The notes beneath the pieces are model-generated. The model did not search any database, had not been told where the DNA came from, and worked only from the letters and a program-made list of their open reading frames with translations. A stretch of DNA of 64,000 nucleotides, taken from contig PZJY01000010.1 of the NCBI GenBank assembly GCA_031472005.1, positions 1,054,001 to 1,118,000 of the forward strand. The letters are read 5' to 3'. This DNA comes from Tetracladium setigerum. Taxonomy: Eukaryota > Ascomycota > Leotiomycetes > Helotiales. Below, in pieces: positions 25,001 to 35,714 of this stretch. Made by a program: the position numbers and the translations under genes. The first letter of the stretch is position 1, and the number at the start of each line of letters is the position of its first letter.

Positions 25001-25590
25001 ATTCCATCTCTGTAATACGTGGGCGGTGAGTTTACCCCTTTCTTTTTCCTGCAGACCTACTAGTTGTGAAACTAATGAATTTGTACCTACCTTAGGGAAT
25101 GGAAGAACTTATAATGCAAGCCTTCTTACATGTAGATGTAATTGGCCCTCAGGTAAGACAGGGACGTTATGATTTGGTTGGACCCAATGGGGAGATCATC
25201 CTCAAAGAGCTATGGGATTCGACGGTAGAACCAGATTGGATGATAAGTATGCACATGTGGCCTATGCCCGAGATAAGGCTACGTCCAAGTGGTCCTCCTC
25301 CTCGTCCGCCTCCCGTACCACCAGGTTGGCTCGGTTCAGGTCCTCCTTCACCTTCGCCTTATGTACCAACAGGTCGATACAACTCAGATCCTCATCAAAT
25401 TAACCCATTCAATCCTTCCAGGCGACAAGATGAAGACGAACCACAGTCTTCTGGAAGGGTTCCGCCTCCTCCTGTCGTTCGCGCTGAAAATCAAAAGAAA
25501 AATAAACCAAAAAAAGCTGGTGGTGGAATATTGGAATGGATGGCTGGAACATCAACAAAGAAAGGAGTGGAAAAGACAAAGAAATCGTGA
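22085..25590 (+). CDS. C2H2 zinc finger and fungal ubiquitin-like (ULD) domain protein
   Basis: About 1088 residues in five exons (introns 22455-22514, 23215-23266, 24202-24258 and 25026-25095). Start ATG 22085. Residues ~1-130 are helical. Zinc-finger modules follow at ~338-425: CPFC, then YVCTFKEC with a paired His segment, then WTCPYC with FQSHLKVSH. Next comes FRRHLGRHMEQLALFALP, a signature I know from many fungal finger/ankyrin proteins. A long acidic, disordered stretch (~470-890) includes a Lys-rich patch resembling a nuclear signal. Residues ~900-980 form the fungal ubiquitin-like domain (Pfam ULD_2 type): RFKDAVGRKFSFPFHLC, WAGMEELI, WMISMHMWPMPE. The tail is Pro-rich. The domain also occurs in NLR-associated and other signalling proteins; the precise role is unknown. 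Confidence 0.85.
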
Positions 25591-26521
25591 AAGCCGAAAG
25601 TTTATTTGTTAGTTCAGGCCTAGGGATTATCTGGGCCAACTCGCCACTGGGCTCAAGAGTAATACAATGAAATGGTCGCAATGGTAGCAGTCGGGGATGA
25701 AGATGATGACGGCGAAGAATTCATTTTGTAATGAGATATTACTCCAGAAAGGCATCCAGCAAATAAGAATAATAAACTATCGCAAAGTCTTCCTAATTAC
25801 TCTAAAACCTCCTAAAGTCTGGCCCTTGTCTATAGTCTCAATAATTAGTCACCATTACTGCTAGTTAGCAAGCCTGAATTGACCTTTTTACCATTTTTAT
25901 TTCACTATTGACACAAATTCAAAGATCTTCGTGATTTTTCAAAGAACTTCATGGCAGAGAGCGCCGTCATATTTACGTCCAAGTCAAACTTCTATTTAAT
26001 AGTAAGTAAGTAACCTTCCGCAGACTTGAAACCCATTTTCGTGAGTTCATTCCAATTCTCGGCAATCAAAGTCGTTAAAGAGTTCATGAGTATATTAATG
26101 ATGGAAAGAAAGAATGGTCAGGTATGACAATGTCCAGTATGATTTTTGAAGCACGTGACTTGCCTGCAGGCTGAGGGGCGGGACAGATGTCTATCTACCA
26201 CCCGGAGTTACCTACATTGCTTTTTCTTGTCTCTCAACAATTCAGAACATCGAAGCAACGAACACACAAACTATCAGCACAGTCGTGTGAGTTTATCTCT
26301 GGACAGTATCGCTGGATAGTATCGCACTCATCCAAGCACTTAGGTCGCGTCTATTGTTTGCGAACACGCACCCAAGCGCGCGCAGAAGGGTAAAGAGCAT
26401 CCCTGATCAGAACGTATAGATGAGGCTAACTTGGACCAAGATACGCAATCAGGACGCCGTCTAGCATCTATCTACATTTGATCGAAATCTTTACGTCAAT
26501 ACGTCCAAAACACCGGCAGGG
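25591..26521. other. Intergenic region containing HET-tail repeat copy B
   Basis: It starts right after the ULD gene and contains the HET-tail copy to ~26000. Beyond this I see only a CACGTG at 26152-26157 in the probable promoter of the 2EXR gene. Confidence 0.4.
25675..26000 (+). repeat. Direct repeat copy B: relic of a HET gene 3' end
   Basis: A diverged copy of 18960-19335 on the same strand. The DNA before the TAA at 25729-25731 still reads as the same acidic tail (DDDGEEFIL), but no upstream HET coding sequence remains; the ULD gene ends only ~90 bp before. It looks like the leftover end of a lost or rearranged second HET gene. Copy B is richer in G/C than copy A at many differing sites. 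Confidence 0.78.
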
Positions 26522-27319
26522 ATGAAAGAAACAGCAGTTCTCCCACAACTACCAAGACAACCTCCGAGATTTATCCACCCATCTCTACGAGTTAACCATT
26601 CTTTCCACCCTTTTCTAAGACTGGTATGTGTGAAGCACACCTTCATTTACTTAATCTTGTCTTTTTTAAAAGAGGCCATGCCCCACCAGCACACCAAGTT
26701 TTTGGAAAACGGTGCTAACATTCTAAAGCCTCTTGAACTTCGGCTGAAAATATGGCAATATACATTTCCAGGTCCTCGGCAAGTCAGGCTAGATCTCAGT
26801 GTTCTTAGGTCACCACCACCTACCAGACTTCCTGTAACCATGTTTGTCAATCGCGAGAGTAGAATCGAAACACTCAAACATTACACAGTCGTCTTTCCGA
26901 CGGATATTTTTGAGTTCCCTACCGGACCTGTCACCCCACCCTTCTGCTTCAATCTATCCAGAGATACTCTATACTTCAGATCAGAAACTTCTGATATGGA
27001 GTGTATGAGAGAGACTTTTCCCAAGTGGCTAGATTACCTGGGTCCAAGGCTTCGTGGTGGAATGATATCCATCTCCCATGTCTGCATTATATGGGCTCGC
27101 CAAGATGCTCCTGATTCATTCAATGGAACAGGCTGGGCTGGGCATATTGGAGATATGTTGCTGAGGCTTACTGGCTTGCAAAATTTATCTGTAGAAAGGT
27201 CTCCGCCTAGTCCTGCCTACGAGAGACTTGAGCAATCTCTCCGCCTTTTTTTATTGGAAAACAAGGAGAAATTTGCTTCTCGAATGCCACCGAGGCTGGC
27301 TATGTACTCGATAAAATGA
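26522..27319 (+). CDS. 2EXR-domain protein
   Basis: 265 residues from ATG 26522. The core LELRLKIWQYTFPGPRQV, followed by VNRESRIETLKHYTVVF, is the typical start of the fungal 2EXR domain (Pfam PF20150), a large family of unknown function. The first ~50 residues are not domain-like; a second ATG at 26678 (MPHQHTKF) may be the true start. A 51-nt in-frame stretch (26624-26674, GTATGT to GAG) could also be a small intron. There is no signal peptide in the MPHQ version. It lies at the edge of the accessory block. Confidence 0.68.
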   Translation: MKETAVLPQLPRQPPRFIHPSLRVNHSFHPFLRLVCVKHTFIYLILSFLKEAMPHQHTKFLENGANILKPLELRLKIWQYTFPGPRQVRLDLSVLRSPPPTRLPVTMFVNRESRIETLKHYTVVFPTDIFEFPTGPVTPPFCFNLSRDTLYFRSETSDMECMRETFPKWLDYLGPRLRGGMISISHVCIIWARQDAPDSFNGTGWAGHIGDMLLRLTGLQNLSVERSPPSPAYERLEQSLRLFLLENKEKFASRMPPRLAMYSIK

Positions 27320-28634
27320 TCTTTTGTGTATGGGAGAATATCCTTCGTTTTAATAATTCATGATATTCTATTCGAAAATCTTCCAGGTGGTTTCTAGGAA
27401 GAGACTCTGTGATTGAGCTTTGTTGAAAGAGATGGCAAGGGAACTGCCTTGCTGGCCGAGGTAGGCTGAATAGGTCGGAAGGGAGGTTCGAGTTGTTTCG
27501 AGCTCATACTGTAATCGCAATATCTCTCTTTAATTGCTTGCGGGGTTTCCTACAAGAGTCAGCTGTATGTGAAGTTTTTGGGAGGCATCTAAAATTCAAT
27601 CTAGTGTCACCACCGACTTGACAGATCTATGGGACTTCACTGGCGTCTTCCTTTAAAGTTTGGAATAGTTGATTTACCTAGAGAAGCCTTTGTTCAACCC
27701 AAAATTCATCACCAGTACCTCCAAATTGCAACGATGAATCAATTGACAGCCAAACCAAAGCATCAAAAACGAAGAGAAAAAAATATGTAGGAGGGAAGAA
27801 GCGGTGACCCCGAAAACTCGAAGCCCGGGTGGCCTCTTTTGACGACGTGCAACAAAAGATAAATATATGTGGCTTGTGAGTCAAGCGATGAATCACAAGC
27901 GCTGGCACGAACCAATAGGTTTCAATTCCTTGCCAACACTTCGAGGCTATGCATGCTGTCATTTTCACGCCTTGGAAGTTGGATGAGATAAGATAGTAAT
28001 CGCATGATTCTGATCATTGTGAGGTTGACCAAGATCCAAGACAAAAGATTTGTTGCACATCGCGTTCGGCGAAAAAGAAGAGCCGGCGGGAGTTTGTTTT
28101 GTTTTTATGGGTTGGCAGGGGTTTCGGATAAGTGATTTCGCTTGTTGGGAGAATCGTTCGGAAAAGGTCTTTACAGTATCTGGAACTATTTGATTCTAAA
28201 TGCAGATGTTGATACTACTTCAGTTAATCTTAATATTCTTGATACATCTTGGTGTATCTACTGTATGTAATCTTGAGTGCAATTGTAAGCAGAAACGAAC
28301 AGATTCTAGTTTATCGTACTAACAGTGAGAATTGAGTGGATATCACGTGAGATGAATGACAATGATATGAATGGCAACAAGTGAATTGCTCGCATAGAGT
28401 TATTACAGATTCACTAAGGGAGATATTGTGTCGAAATACATTTTCCAGATGGATAATTCTTCCATGATCTAAGTGTTCAATGAGTTAGAAGTTTCGGGAA
28501 ACTGTGCAGCCACCCGATCTCCACAGACAACAAACGAACAGTTTGGGTATCGAAGCTGCGATCAGTTCGTTTGTTCATCATCTTCTTCTTGCAAAAAAAC
28601 ACTTTAATGTATTGTACCTCTGTATCTGCTAGTT
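27320..28634. other. Intergenic region
   Basis: No convincing coding frame on either strand; a 96-codon minus frame at 27678-27968 lacks any family resemblance. A CACGTG (28344-28349, within ATCACGTGA) sits ~290 bp before the DnaJ start. Confidence 0.4.
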
Positions 28635-30008
28635 ATGGCACCAACACCAATCACCGCGGATTACTATCAAATCCTCGAGGTGGAGCAAAGTGCAACAACA
28701 GAGGTCATTCTGCGATCCTATCGTCGCTTAGCTTTCCAACTCCATCCAGATCGAAACGCCAAGCCCGATGCTACTGCTTCCTTCCAGCTGGTATGTTGAT
28801 CTTGTGGACCTACTCCCCGATCATCTCTGTGACTAATACTACCTGTAAAGCTTGGAAACGCCTACGAAACACTCAAAGACACAAGTAAGCGTGCAGCCTA
28901 CGACCGTACTTATCACACGATAAAGCAAAGCGGCCGATCCTCTCAAACACACACAAATACACCTCGTCCAGCTCAAGCTTCGACCCCGCGAACAAACAGT
29001 GAAGAGGCGCAGATCAAAACACTTCAAAAGTCAAAACGAGAACGCAACGTACGATGGATATCTAAGAAAAATGTTCTGGACTCGGCAATCTTCGAGCTGC
29101 AAAGAGATGTCCGGCATTTGGAGCAGGAGATCAAGAGCTTGGAAAGTATTGTAGCTGCCGAGGCTGCTGAGGATTCAAAGAAAAATAGTTGGGGTGTGTG
29201 GTTGCTGTCAGGAATATTTAAAAAGGCGGAAGATAGCGAGAAGGAGAAAGAGCTCAAGGATAGGCGAAGACAGGAGAGGAGGATTGAGAAAGATTTCAAG
29301 GGCAGGCGATTGCACGCAAAAGATACCGACCTGAAAAACGAGATGGAGGTGAGGGCAAAGGCCCAAGAAGTTGAGAATACTGCAGACCGTATTGATGATG
29401 AGAAGATAGAGGCACTTCGGATAAGAATCTGGGCTCGAGAGGCTCGATTGAGGCAAGAAAAGGAGAGGGGAGAACTCTTGAGAAGACAAGAAAGAGACAG
29501 AGTCGAGAGAGAGAAGCAGAGAGTTGAGAGTCAAAGGAAAGAAAAGTATTGGAAAGAAGAGCAAGAGAAAAGGTTGCGGGAGGCGGCAGAGGAAGCTAGA
29601 AAACGTGCCTCAAAGTTACGAGCAGAGTTACGAGCAGCAGAGGAGAGACGACAAGAGCAACATCGACAGAGGACACGGAAGACTGCCAGAAACTATCATT
29701 CTTCTCATGTTGACTCTTTTGCCTCGAATCCCGATTATTCAACATACTCCCATACTGGCTGGTGGGATAGGGTTGAAGGTCGCGCAGCATGTCCAAACTG
29801 CTCTGAGATTTGGACTTATCTGCTGCAGTGCCCAGGCTGTGCGAAGGAGGTATGTCCTAGATGTCAAGTTACAATACGGGGAAGAATTCCGTACAATCAT
29901 TCGAAACATACAAGACGGGGCAGAATTCCGTACAATCATGCGAGCTTTACACCAGCCATCCCTTGGGATTTCCAATTTGACGAATGGGACGGAGCTGATT
30001 GGGAATGA
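28635..30008 (+). CDS. DnaJ (Hsp40) protein with coiled coil and C-terminal zinc ribbon
   Basis: About 437 residues; one intron, 28791-28850. The J domain is at residues ~9-75: YYQILEVEQSATTEVI, the HPD triad in LHPDRNAKP (split just downstream by the intron), and LGNAYETLKD. J domains stimulate Hsp70 ATPase. A long charged coiled coil covers ~residues 140-330 (Glu/Arg/Lys-rich). It is followed by a Cys cluster, CPNCSEIW...QCPGCAKEVCPRC, which looks like a zinc ribbon. The extreme C-terminus holds a direct repeat of RGRIPYNH, reflecting a ~48-nt duplication at about 29876-29940. There is no signal peptide, so the Hsp70 partner is probably cytosolic. This J-coil-ribbon layout is common in fungi but I know no defined client. 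Confidence 0.85.
29876..29945 (+). repeat. Small tandem duplication inside the DnaJ gene
   Basis: GAATTCCGTACAATCAT occurs twice in tandem, each inside a larger similar unit of about 48 nt, and encodes RGRIPYNH twice. The reading frame is kept. Confidence 0.75.
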
Positions 30009-30467
30009 CTGTTCTTTTCTTGAGTTGATGATCAGTAAACAGTCTAGTCACTAGGAAGTACTTATGCTATCAAAAAACTTCTTGTTCCTCTTGTTGTGTT
30101 GGCGGATAGTACAGTTCGGAATATTGCAAAATCTTATCATTAGACGGCCGTACTAAGTAATTTGGAGATAAAATATACCAATCTCTAAGGTAGATAGATA
30201 TCTCCCAAACCCACGAGCCTGAACATGAAAACTACTGTAAGTACCCGAGGTACCGATCTGCTTCATCATAGCTTGGCCAAATGACAGCTTTCGTCACTCT
30301 TGGCACATTAAGTCACGTGTCGGCTGAACAATCTTCTCCCAACCGAAGCGCCTCACCCGGTGCTAATCGGACCCTTTCAAATTGTTTAAGCCGAACTCCA
30401 TCCGGCTGACACTTTCTTTCTCAACAACCAACACATTACAATGCGCCCTTCATAACACAACATCAAT
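30009..30467. promoter_or_regulatory. Promoter region of the Mpv17-family gene
   Basis: No gene. It contains GTCACGTGT (CACGTG at 30314-30319), about 150 bp before the Mpv17-family ATG. Confidence 0.35.
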
Positions 30468-31362
30468 ATGCTATTACTCGCGACCAGAGCAGGCACTCGC
30501 GCCATTCTACGCCGACCACCACCTCCCTCCCGATTCTCCCTCCAACCCCCCCCACAAAGCGTCATCAAAGTTCAAAGTCAGGCTCGGGCATAAAAGAAGA
30601 CCCCGCCATCGCGAAAGGAACAACAATTCCAGTGCCCAACACCGTCGCAACAATCCCACTATGGCAGAGACTCGGCCCACTGTCCAAAGGCTTTCAAGCA
30701 TACGGGAGGAGTCAGGCAAAGCGACCATACACAACACAGTTTGTCAGTTCGCTGGTGATTTACCTCCTCGGGGATCTGGCCGCGCAGAAGATGAATGGCG
30801 ATGACTACGATCCCAGACGTACTGCGAGAGCCCTTGTTATATCTGCTGGCTCTTCAATTCCTTCTTATAAATGGTGCGCTTCCCTCACTAGCCCTACGGT
30901 TGTTTGAGAGGAGAAAGACTAACTCGTTCTCTCTACAGGTTCCTCTTCCTAGGAAACAACTTCAACTACCCCTCCAAAGCCCTTTCCCTCCTCACTAAAG
31001 TCATCGTAAATCAAATCATGTTCACCCCCCTCTTCAACACCTACTTCTTCGGCATGCAATCCCTCCTCTCGGGCGACTCCCTCCCTGACGTATGGGAGCG
31101 CATCACGCGAACTGTCCCAACCTCCATAGTAAACAGCTGCAAGCTCTGGCCTGCTGTTACGGCGTTCAGCTTTACGTTTATAGATCCCCAGTATAGAAGC
31201 ATTTTCGCGGGCGTAATTGCGATTGGGTGGCAGACGTATCTGAGTTTTTTGAACCGAAGAGCCGAGGTCGAAGGCGCGCTGCAGAAGGGGATGGGGATGA
31301 AACTAGAGGAAGTGAGGGAGATGGAGGTTTCATCTCGAGAGTCTATGGCGGTTGAGACTTAG
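30468..31362 (+). CDS. Mpv17/PMP22 (SYM1-like) inner mitochondrial membrane protein, frameshifted
   Basis: About 276 residues if one base is restored. The first ~40 residues are Arg/Pro/Ser-rich without acids, a good mitochondrial targeting sequence. The Mpv17 domain follows with family motifs: FVSSLVIYLLGDLAAQ, the GNNFNYPSKALSLL segment after the intron, and the diagnostic LWPAVTAFSFTFIDPQYR. Four membrane helices are expected. Intron: 30874-30938. The ATG frame runs into a TAA at 30591. Adding one C to the C8 run at 30546-30553 gives a continuous frame through a basic Ser-rich stretch into the domain. The downstream frame alone starts at a GTG and lacks a targeting signal, so one gene with a base lost is the better reading. 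Yeast Sym1 is needed for stress growth and metabolite balance. Confidence 0.85.
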
Positions 31363-32055
31363 GTGGATGCGCGATGGTCTAGATTTGGGTCTGATACATC
31401 TCTTTACGGTTTGTGACCTGAAAGCGTTGGATAGACACGGGTGCGTTTAGATTTGCATATGATACCAGGGAGTTTGGCGTTTGGGAAAGATGCACATACA
31501 CACACAAAGACACATACATGGCCGGAAGATCTAGATTGCCACACGTTACACAGATGAATATTTCCTTTGTTCTGGGAGAGGAGTATGATTTATATTGCAT
31601 TTAACTGTCATACATTTAACGAGCATTTGCCCTCAAAGATTAGATTAGATGATCATGCTTTGGGACACTTTGACACATTGGCGTTTCTGCGTAGAAGATG
31701 AGATTGTGTTAGCATAGATAGGATGAAGTATTCATCGGGACTTATTTACTCCCATCCTGTGACCTTTGCACACATAGGTCAAATTACCAAGCTAAACATC
31801 AATTGAATACTTCAAAAGCAGGCAGAAACAAGGAACTGTTATTTTGCAAATAAAATCAAACCAACTCACATCCTAGACACCAATAAAAAACGCCTGCGAA
31901 ACCTCAATATCGAACAAAAACTCACACACGCAATACCAGGTCCTTTCCTTCCCATTATCATGAAGGCATTTAACCCCCTGAACCCGCCAATCACATATTC
32001 ATAATCAATAACATCATTAATGAACGCCCTGTAGACTCAAAGACCATTTACAATC
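31363..32055. other. Convergent 3' intergenic region
   Basis: It lies between two genes facing each other. It is AT-rich toward 31600-32000, with no open frame worth calling. Confidence 0.4.
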
Positions 32056-34935
32056 CTACTCCACACACTCCACGCCCTCTAAAGCCCTCATGGCCCTCCC
32101 TCCTTCATTCTCAAATGCGGCGACCATACCTTCACACTCACCCCTCAACTTTTCCTCTGCTAGAGCTGCATTATATTGGATCCATTCCTCAACTGTCATC
32201 TTTTTCTCGGGACTTGTCAATTCGCCTGCCCTTGCTTTTGATACTGCCTCGCCGAATCCACCAAGTTGGCTTCCAAGTCCGCTTGGTGATTTCGTGAAGA
32301 CATTATCCAAGTCCACCGCTGTCCAGGGTTGGGTAGTTTGAAGTCCAGCGATGACATTACGCTTGGATGGCGAGAGGATTGGTGTGCTAGCCAATGGGAC
32401 GCGAGTTGTTGTGGTATGTGGGGTGGAAGCGTATCTCGCTGGGGCAGCAGAGAGAGGCGTTGGTGTTTTCTTTGTAGCAACGGATGGCTTTGATGATGGT
32501 GGGTGATTTTCTGCGTCTGAAGATTGTGGTGATTGAGAGGGTGTCTCTTCACGCGGGGGTGGAGTCGGTGATCGCGAGGGGAGCATGACGGCTTTTCCTT
32601 TTCCCTTTGCTTGCCTTAATATCGGCGAGGCAGCTGCGTGGGTAGCATCCATGTGTTCCATCATAGCAGTAAGAGTCTGTTGTATTTGTGGACGTGAAGG
32701 TGTCTTTCCTGCTGGGCTTGGAGACATTGAAGTGATGATCTCTTGTTCCGGTTCGACATCTGGCTCGCCCTCATCTACCGCCTCTACGGAAAGTTCTGCG
32801 TCCGTTGATACTTCGGGGGTGCCGGCGTGAAAATCCTCACGAGATATGCTTATTTCCTGGAGAGGCATGGCCTTCTTGCCCTTACGGGCGTGACTCGATT
32901 CCCCGATCTCTTGAGCAACGGGTGACTCTGTTCTTCGGATAATCACTTCAATGTTCCTGCTGGCAGCTTTCTTTACACCTTTGACTTTCTTCAAAGTGCT
33001 TCCACGATGAGCACCACCTCCTCGGACCACTGTAGATTGACTGGCCATGCTATCATCGGTCTCACCACCAGATTCATCCCGATCTTCGACAGGAGAATCA
33101 ACAGGGGTATCAACTGACATAGCAGATCCTCTGGTTGCTCTCGCAGGAGGAGCTTTGGATGGGCGCTTGGCGTTTGCTCTCTGCTTCTTGGGCTGTATGA
33201 GTGGCGAAGAGTGTAACATGGAGACGCTGTTATCAAGCTCGACTGAAATCTGCTGAGAGGCCAGTACTTCTGCAAGTCTCAGCTCTTCCTCCTCTGCCTC
33301 TGCTGCAGCTCTGGCTGCCTCTGCTTCTGCTGCCTTTTTTGCTGCTGCTGCTTGTTTCGCGGAGGGCTTTCGTACGGTTTTGCCTTTTGCAGCACCCTTG
33401 GCTTTGGGAAGCGGTTTTGATTCTACCACTTCCATACGTTCCAACTCTGCTTCAATTGCCGCCTCATCAATGTTTGCTTCTTCCATTCCAAACATGGCAC
33501 GATCAGCCTTGACAATCTTGCTATTTCGTGTGGTTTTCTTCTTTGGAGGGAGGATCTGCGGCATGTCCTCATCTGATACTTGCCTCTCCAGATCTGCCTC
33601 CAACGCCTTGTCAAGCTCATCGTCATTGGGGACATCGATGTCCATGGGCACGATGGAAGCCGTCGAGATCTTTTTCGCTCTCGAAGGTCTACCTTTCTTT
33701 GATTTTAGCTTCGGAGCTTCTGCCTCCTCAAGAGCTGAGTCTTCAACTGCAACGCTCCCTCTTGTCCGTGTTGCTCTTCGTTTTGGGGCAGGGGCCTCAA
33801 CTTCTACAATCGACATGATTGAATCATTTGCCTCGTCGCTCTTTCGTTTCCTCCCTCGTGTAGGCTTTGGTGAAGGAACTTTGACCTCGAAATCTGCATC
33901 CTCCGCTTCTGGGGCATCCTCAACCTCACTAGGCTCTTCTTTCCTTGATCTCGTCTTTTTGCCCTTAGCAACAAGAGATTTCTTCCCCTTGACCATCTTC
34001 CTTCCTCCTTGTGTTGCGGTCGTGGCTGTTGTTAGTATGCTATCGTCTTCCTCTGCTGGTAAGTCGACCATGGATTGGTCTTCCTGGATTGTAAAGGCAG
34101 ATTGCGTGGAAAGCCGTGAGACTTTCGATGTTCTGTCCTTCTTAGGTTTGGTCTTCTTGGGGGTTTGCTTGTGATTGCTAATCAAGCTGAAGAAAGCACA
34201 GTCTGGAGATCGCTTGTAATGTTCGTCCCTTCTTCAATTAGAAATAAGTACGTCGCTGAGAGGACGGGAACTTACATCGGCTTATCTGCTGGCTCCCAAC
34301 CATCGAGTGCTAGAGAACAATAGGCGCAGGTAGCCATGTCATCATATTCGGGAGTCGGTGTATATTTCCAACCTGCCTCAACCATCTAAGTCAAGTCAAT
34401 AATGCTTTACACATTTAAACCTAGAGTTCCTACCTGTTTTGTTTTGCATTTCCATCCTTTTTTACTATCATGAGGCCATTGGTCGAGGAAAGTCGCCTTT
34501 CGCGCCTCAACCATCCTTGTACTTGAAGGGTATTCCTCGCTCAATTCCCCATCCTGCGCCTCAATCATCGCGACAATCGCCCATCCGCAGAGTGGGGAAT
34601 GCTTCAAGTGCTCTGATAACGGATTATCGCCCTCTTCCCAACCATCTAGTGCTCTATGGCAGAGGAAGCATACAACATTATCGGGATTTGCTTGAAGAGG
34701 GTGGAAGAAGAACCCGGCTTTCGCAAGCTAGGCATTGTTAGCGGAAAAGACGTGTGATGGGTCGAAGTTCGCTCACATCTTGCGGTGCCATGAATTTGTG
34801 CGGCCATCGGACCGACTTTGGTGCTTTTGAGCTTGCATTGGATGCCCTTCGCTTTGAGAGTGGCTGCGCGGTTTGGAATGAGGCGAGACGACTCTCGTAA
34901 GTGATGTGGTCAAGAGCAGCTGCTGCGAGAGCCAT
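32056..34935 (-). CDS. bir1: Bir1: tandem-BIR chromosomal passenger / IAP-like protein
   Basis: About 911 residues in four exons (introns 34728-34776, 34386-34433 and 34229-34275). Start ATG 34935. Two BIR zinc domains lie at the N-terminus. BIR1 runs from YESRLASF to the ligands CFLC...EHLKHSPLC. BIR2 runs from RKATFLDQWPH to CAYC...EHYKRSPDC, with an intron inside the zinc loop. Both keep the C-x2-C-x16-H-x6-C pattern. The large remainder is disordered and rich in Lys, Pro, Ser and acidic runs, ending in a conserved-looking helix (VEEWIQYNAALAEEK). Fungal Bir1 is the survivin-like member of the chromosomal passenger complex. It binds the INCENP homologue and guides Aurora kinase to centromeres and spindle. 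Family identity is firm. Confidence 0.9.
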
Positions 34936-35714
34936 GTTGAAGAATTTGTGTCGTTATTGGCGCGCGATGTGGTGTAGTACTTGAAAATCTGACGGTTCGT
35001 GATGTTGATGTTGATGTTTTGGTGTCAATTGGTTGACTTGATCGCGTTACGAGCCAGGAACGTAGCGTATTTCAACTTATTATATCCAACTATGGGTCCT
35101 GCTTGCTACGCTGTATCATTTGGGATTCCTAGGAATTGGCGTATTGTTGTCGGATTTGGTATGGACTTCCCATCAGCTCTGACAGAAGATTGTTAGTTGA
35201 AGATGCGCGTTTGTTTACACGGCAGAAACTCGGAGCTTGAAGGTCACCGCCCGGATGCCCCCACATCACGTGGTAAGCACTTTCTTTAATTTGCGATAAC
35301 TACTTCGTAATCTCTGTCGAATGTGAGGTGAATTAGTTCTAATTGAAAACTTTGCCTAGCCAGCTCTTGTGATGAATAGCAAAAGACTTCTACGAGGAGC
35401 AGAGTTGTCGAATTAGAACAGGTGTGATGTCTTGGCATAAACCAAGGCGATGTTTTGATGGAAGGCTTTGCAAAGATCCTGAACTATAGTTGATTCCACT
35501 TCAAGCTTTGCATCAGATATGAGCATCAAGGCTTAACCAACTGCTTTGATTTATCGCTCTATTAAAACGAGAGGTACTATCTGGAAACAGACGTGCATTT
35601 TGTCAACTCCAACACACCCGCGCAAAAAAATTATCTGGCCCTAACCAGGCAATCTGTACAATTATGTACATAAGAAGCTACACGTCGTACATGAAAGGAT
35701 TATAACTCCACCGC
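34936..35714. other. Intergenic region between bir1 promoter and syp1 3' end
   Basis: No convincing gene. A CACGTG at 35267-35272 (ATCACGTGG) is ~330 bp upstream of the bir1 start. AT-rich DNA leads to the syp1 stop. Confidence 0.4.

Noticed and set aside
18960..26000. Reading the two direct repeats as LTRs of a retrotransposon
   Set aside because: The repeats include the coding end of the HET gene, no TG...CA ends or target duplication were seen, and the internal genes are cellular families, not gag-pol.
32090..34174. Several long plus-strand frames opposite bir1
   Set aside because: Shadows of the low-complexity bir1 coding region, which has BIR domains and matching introns.
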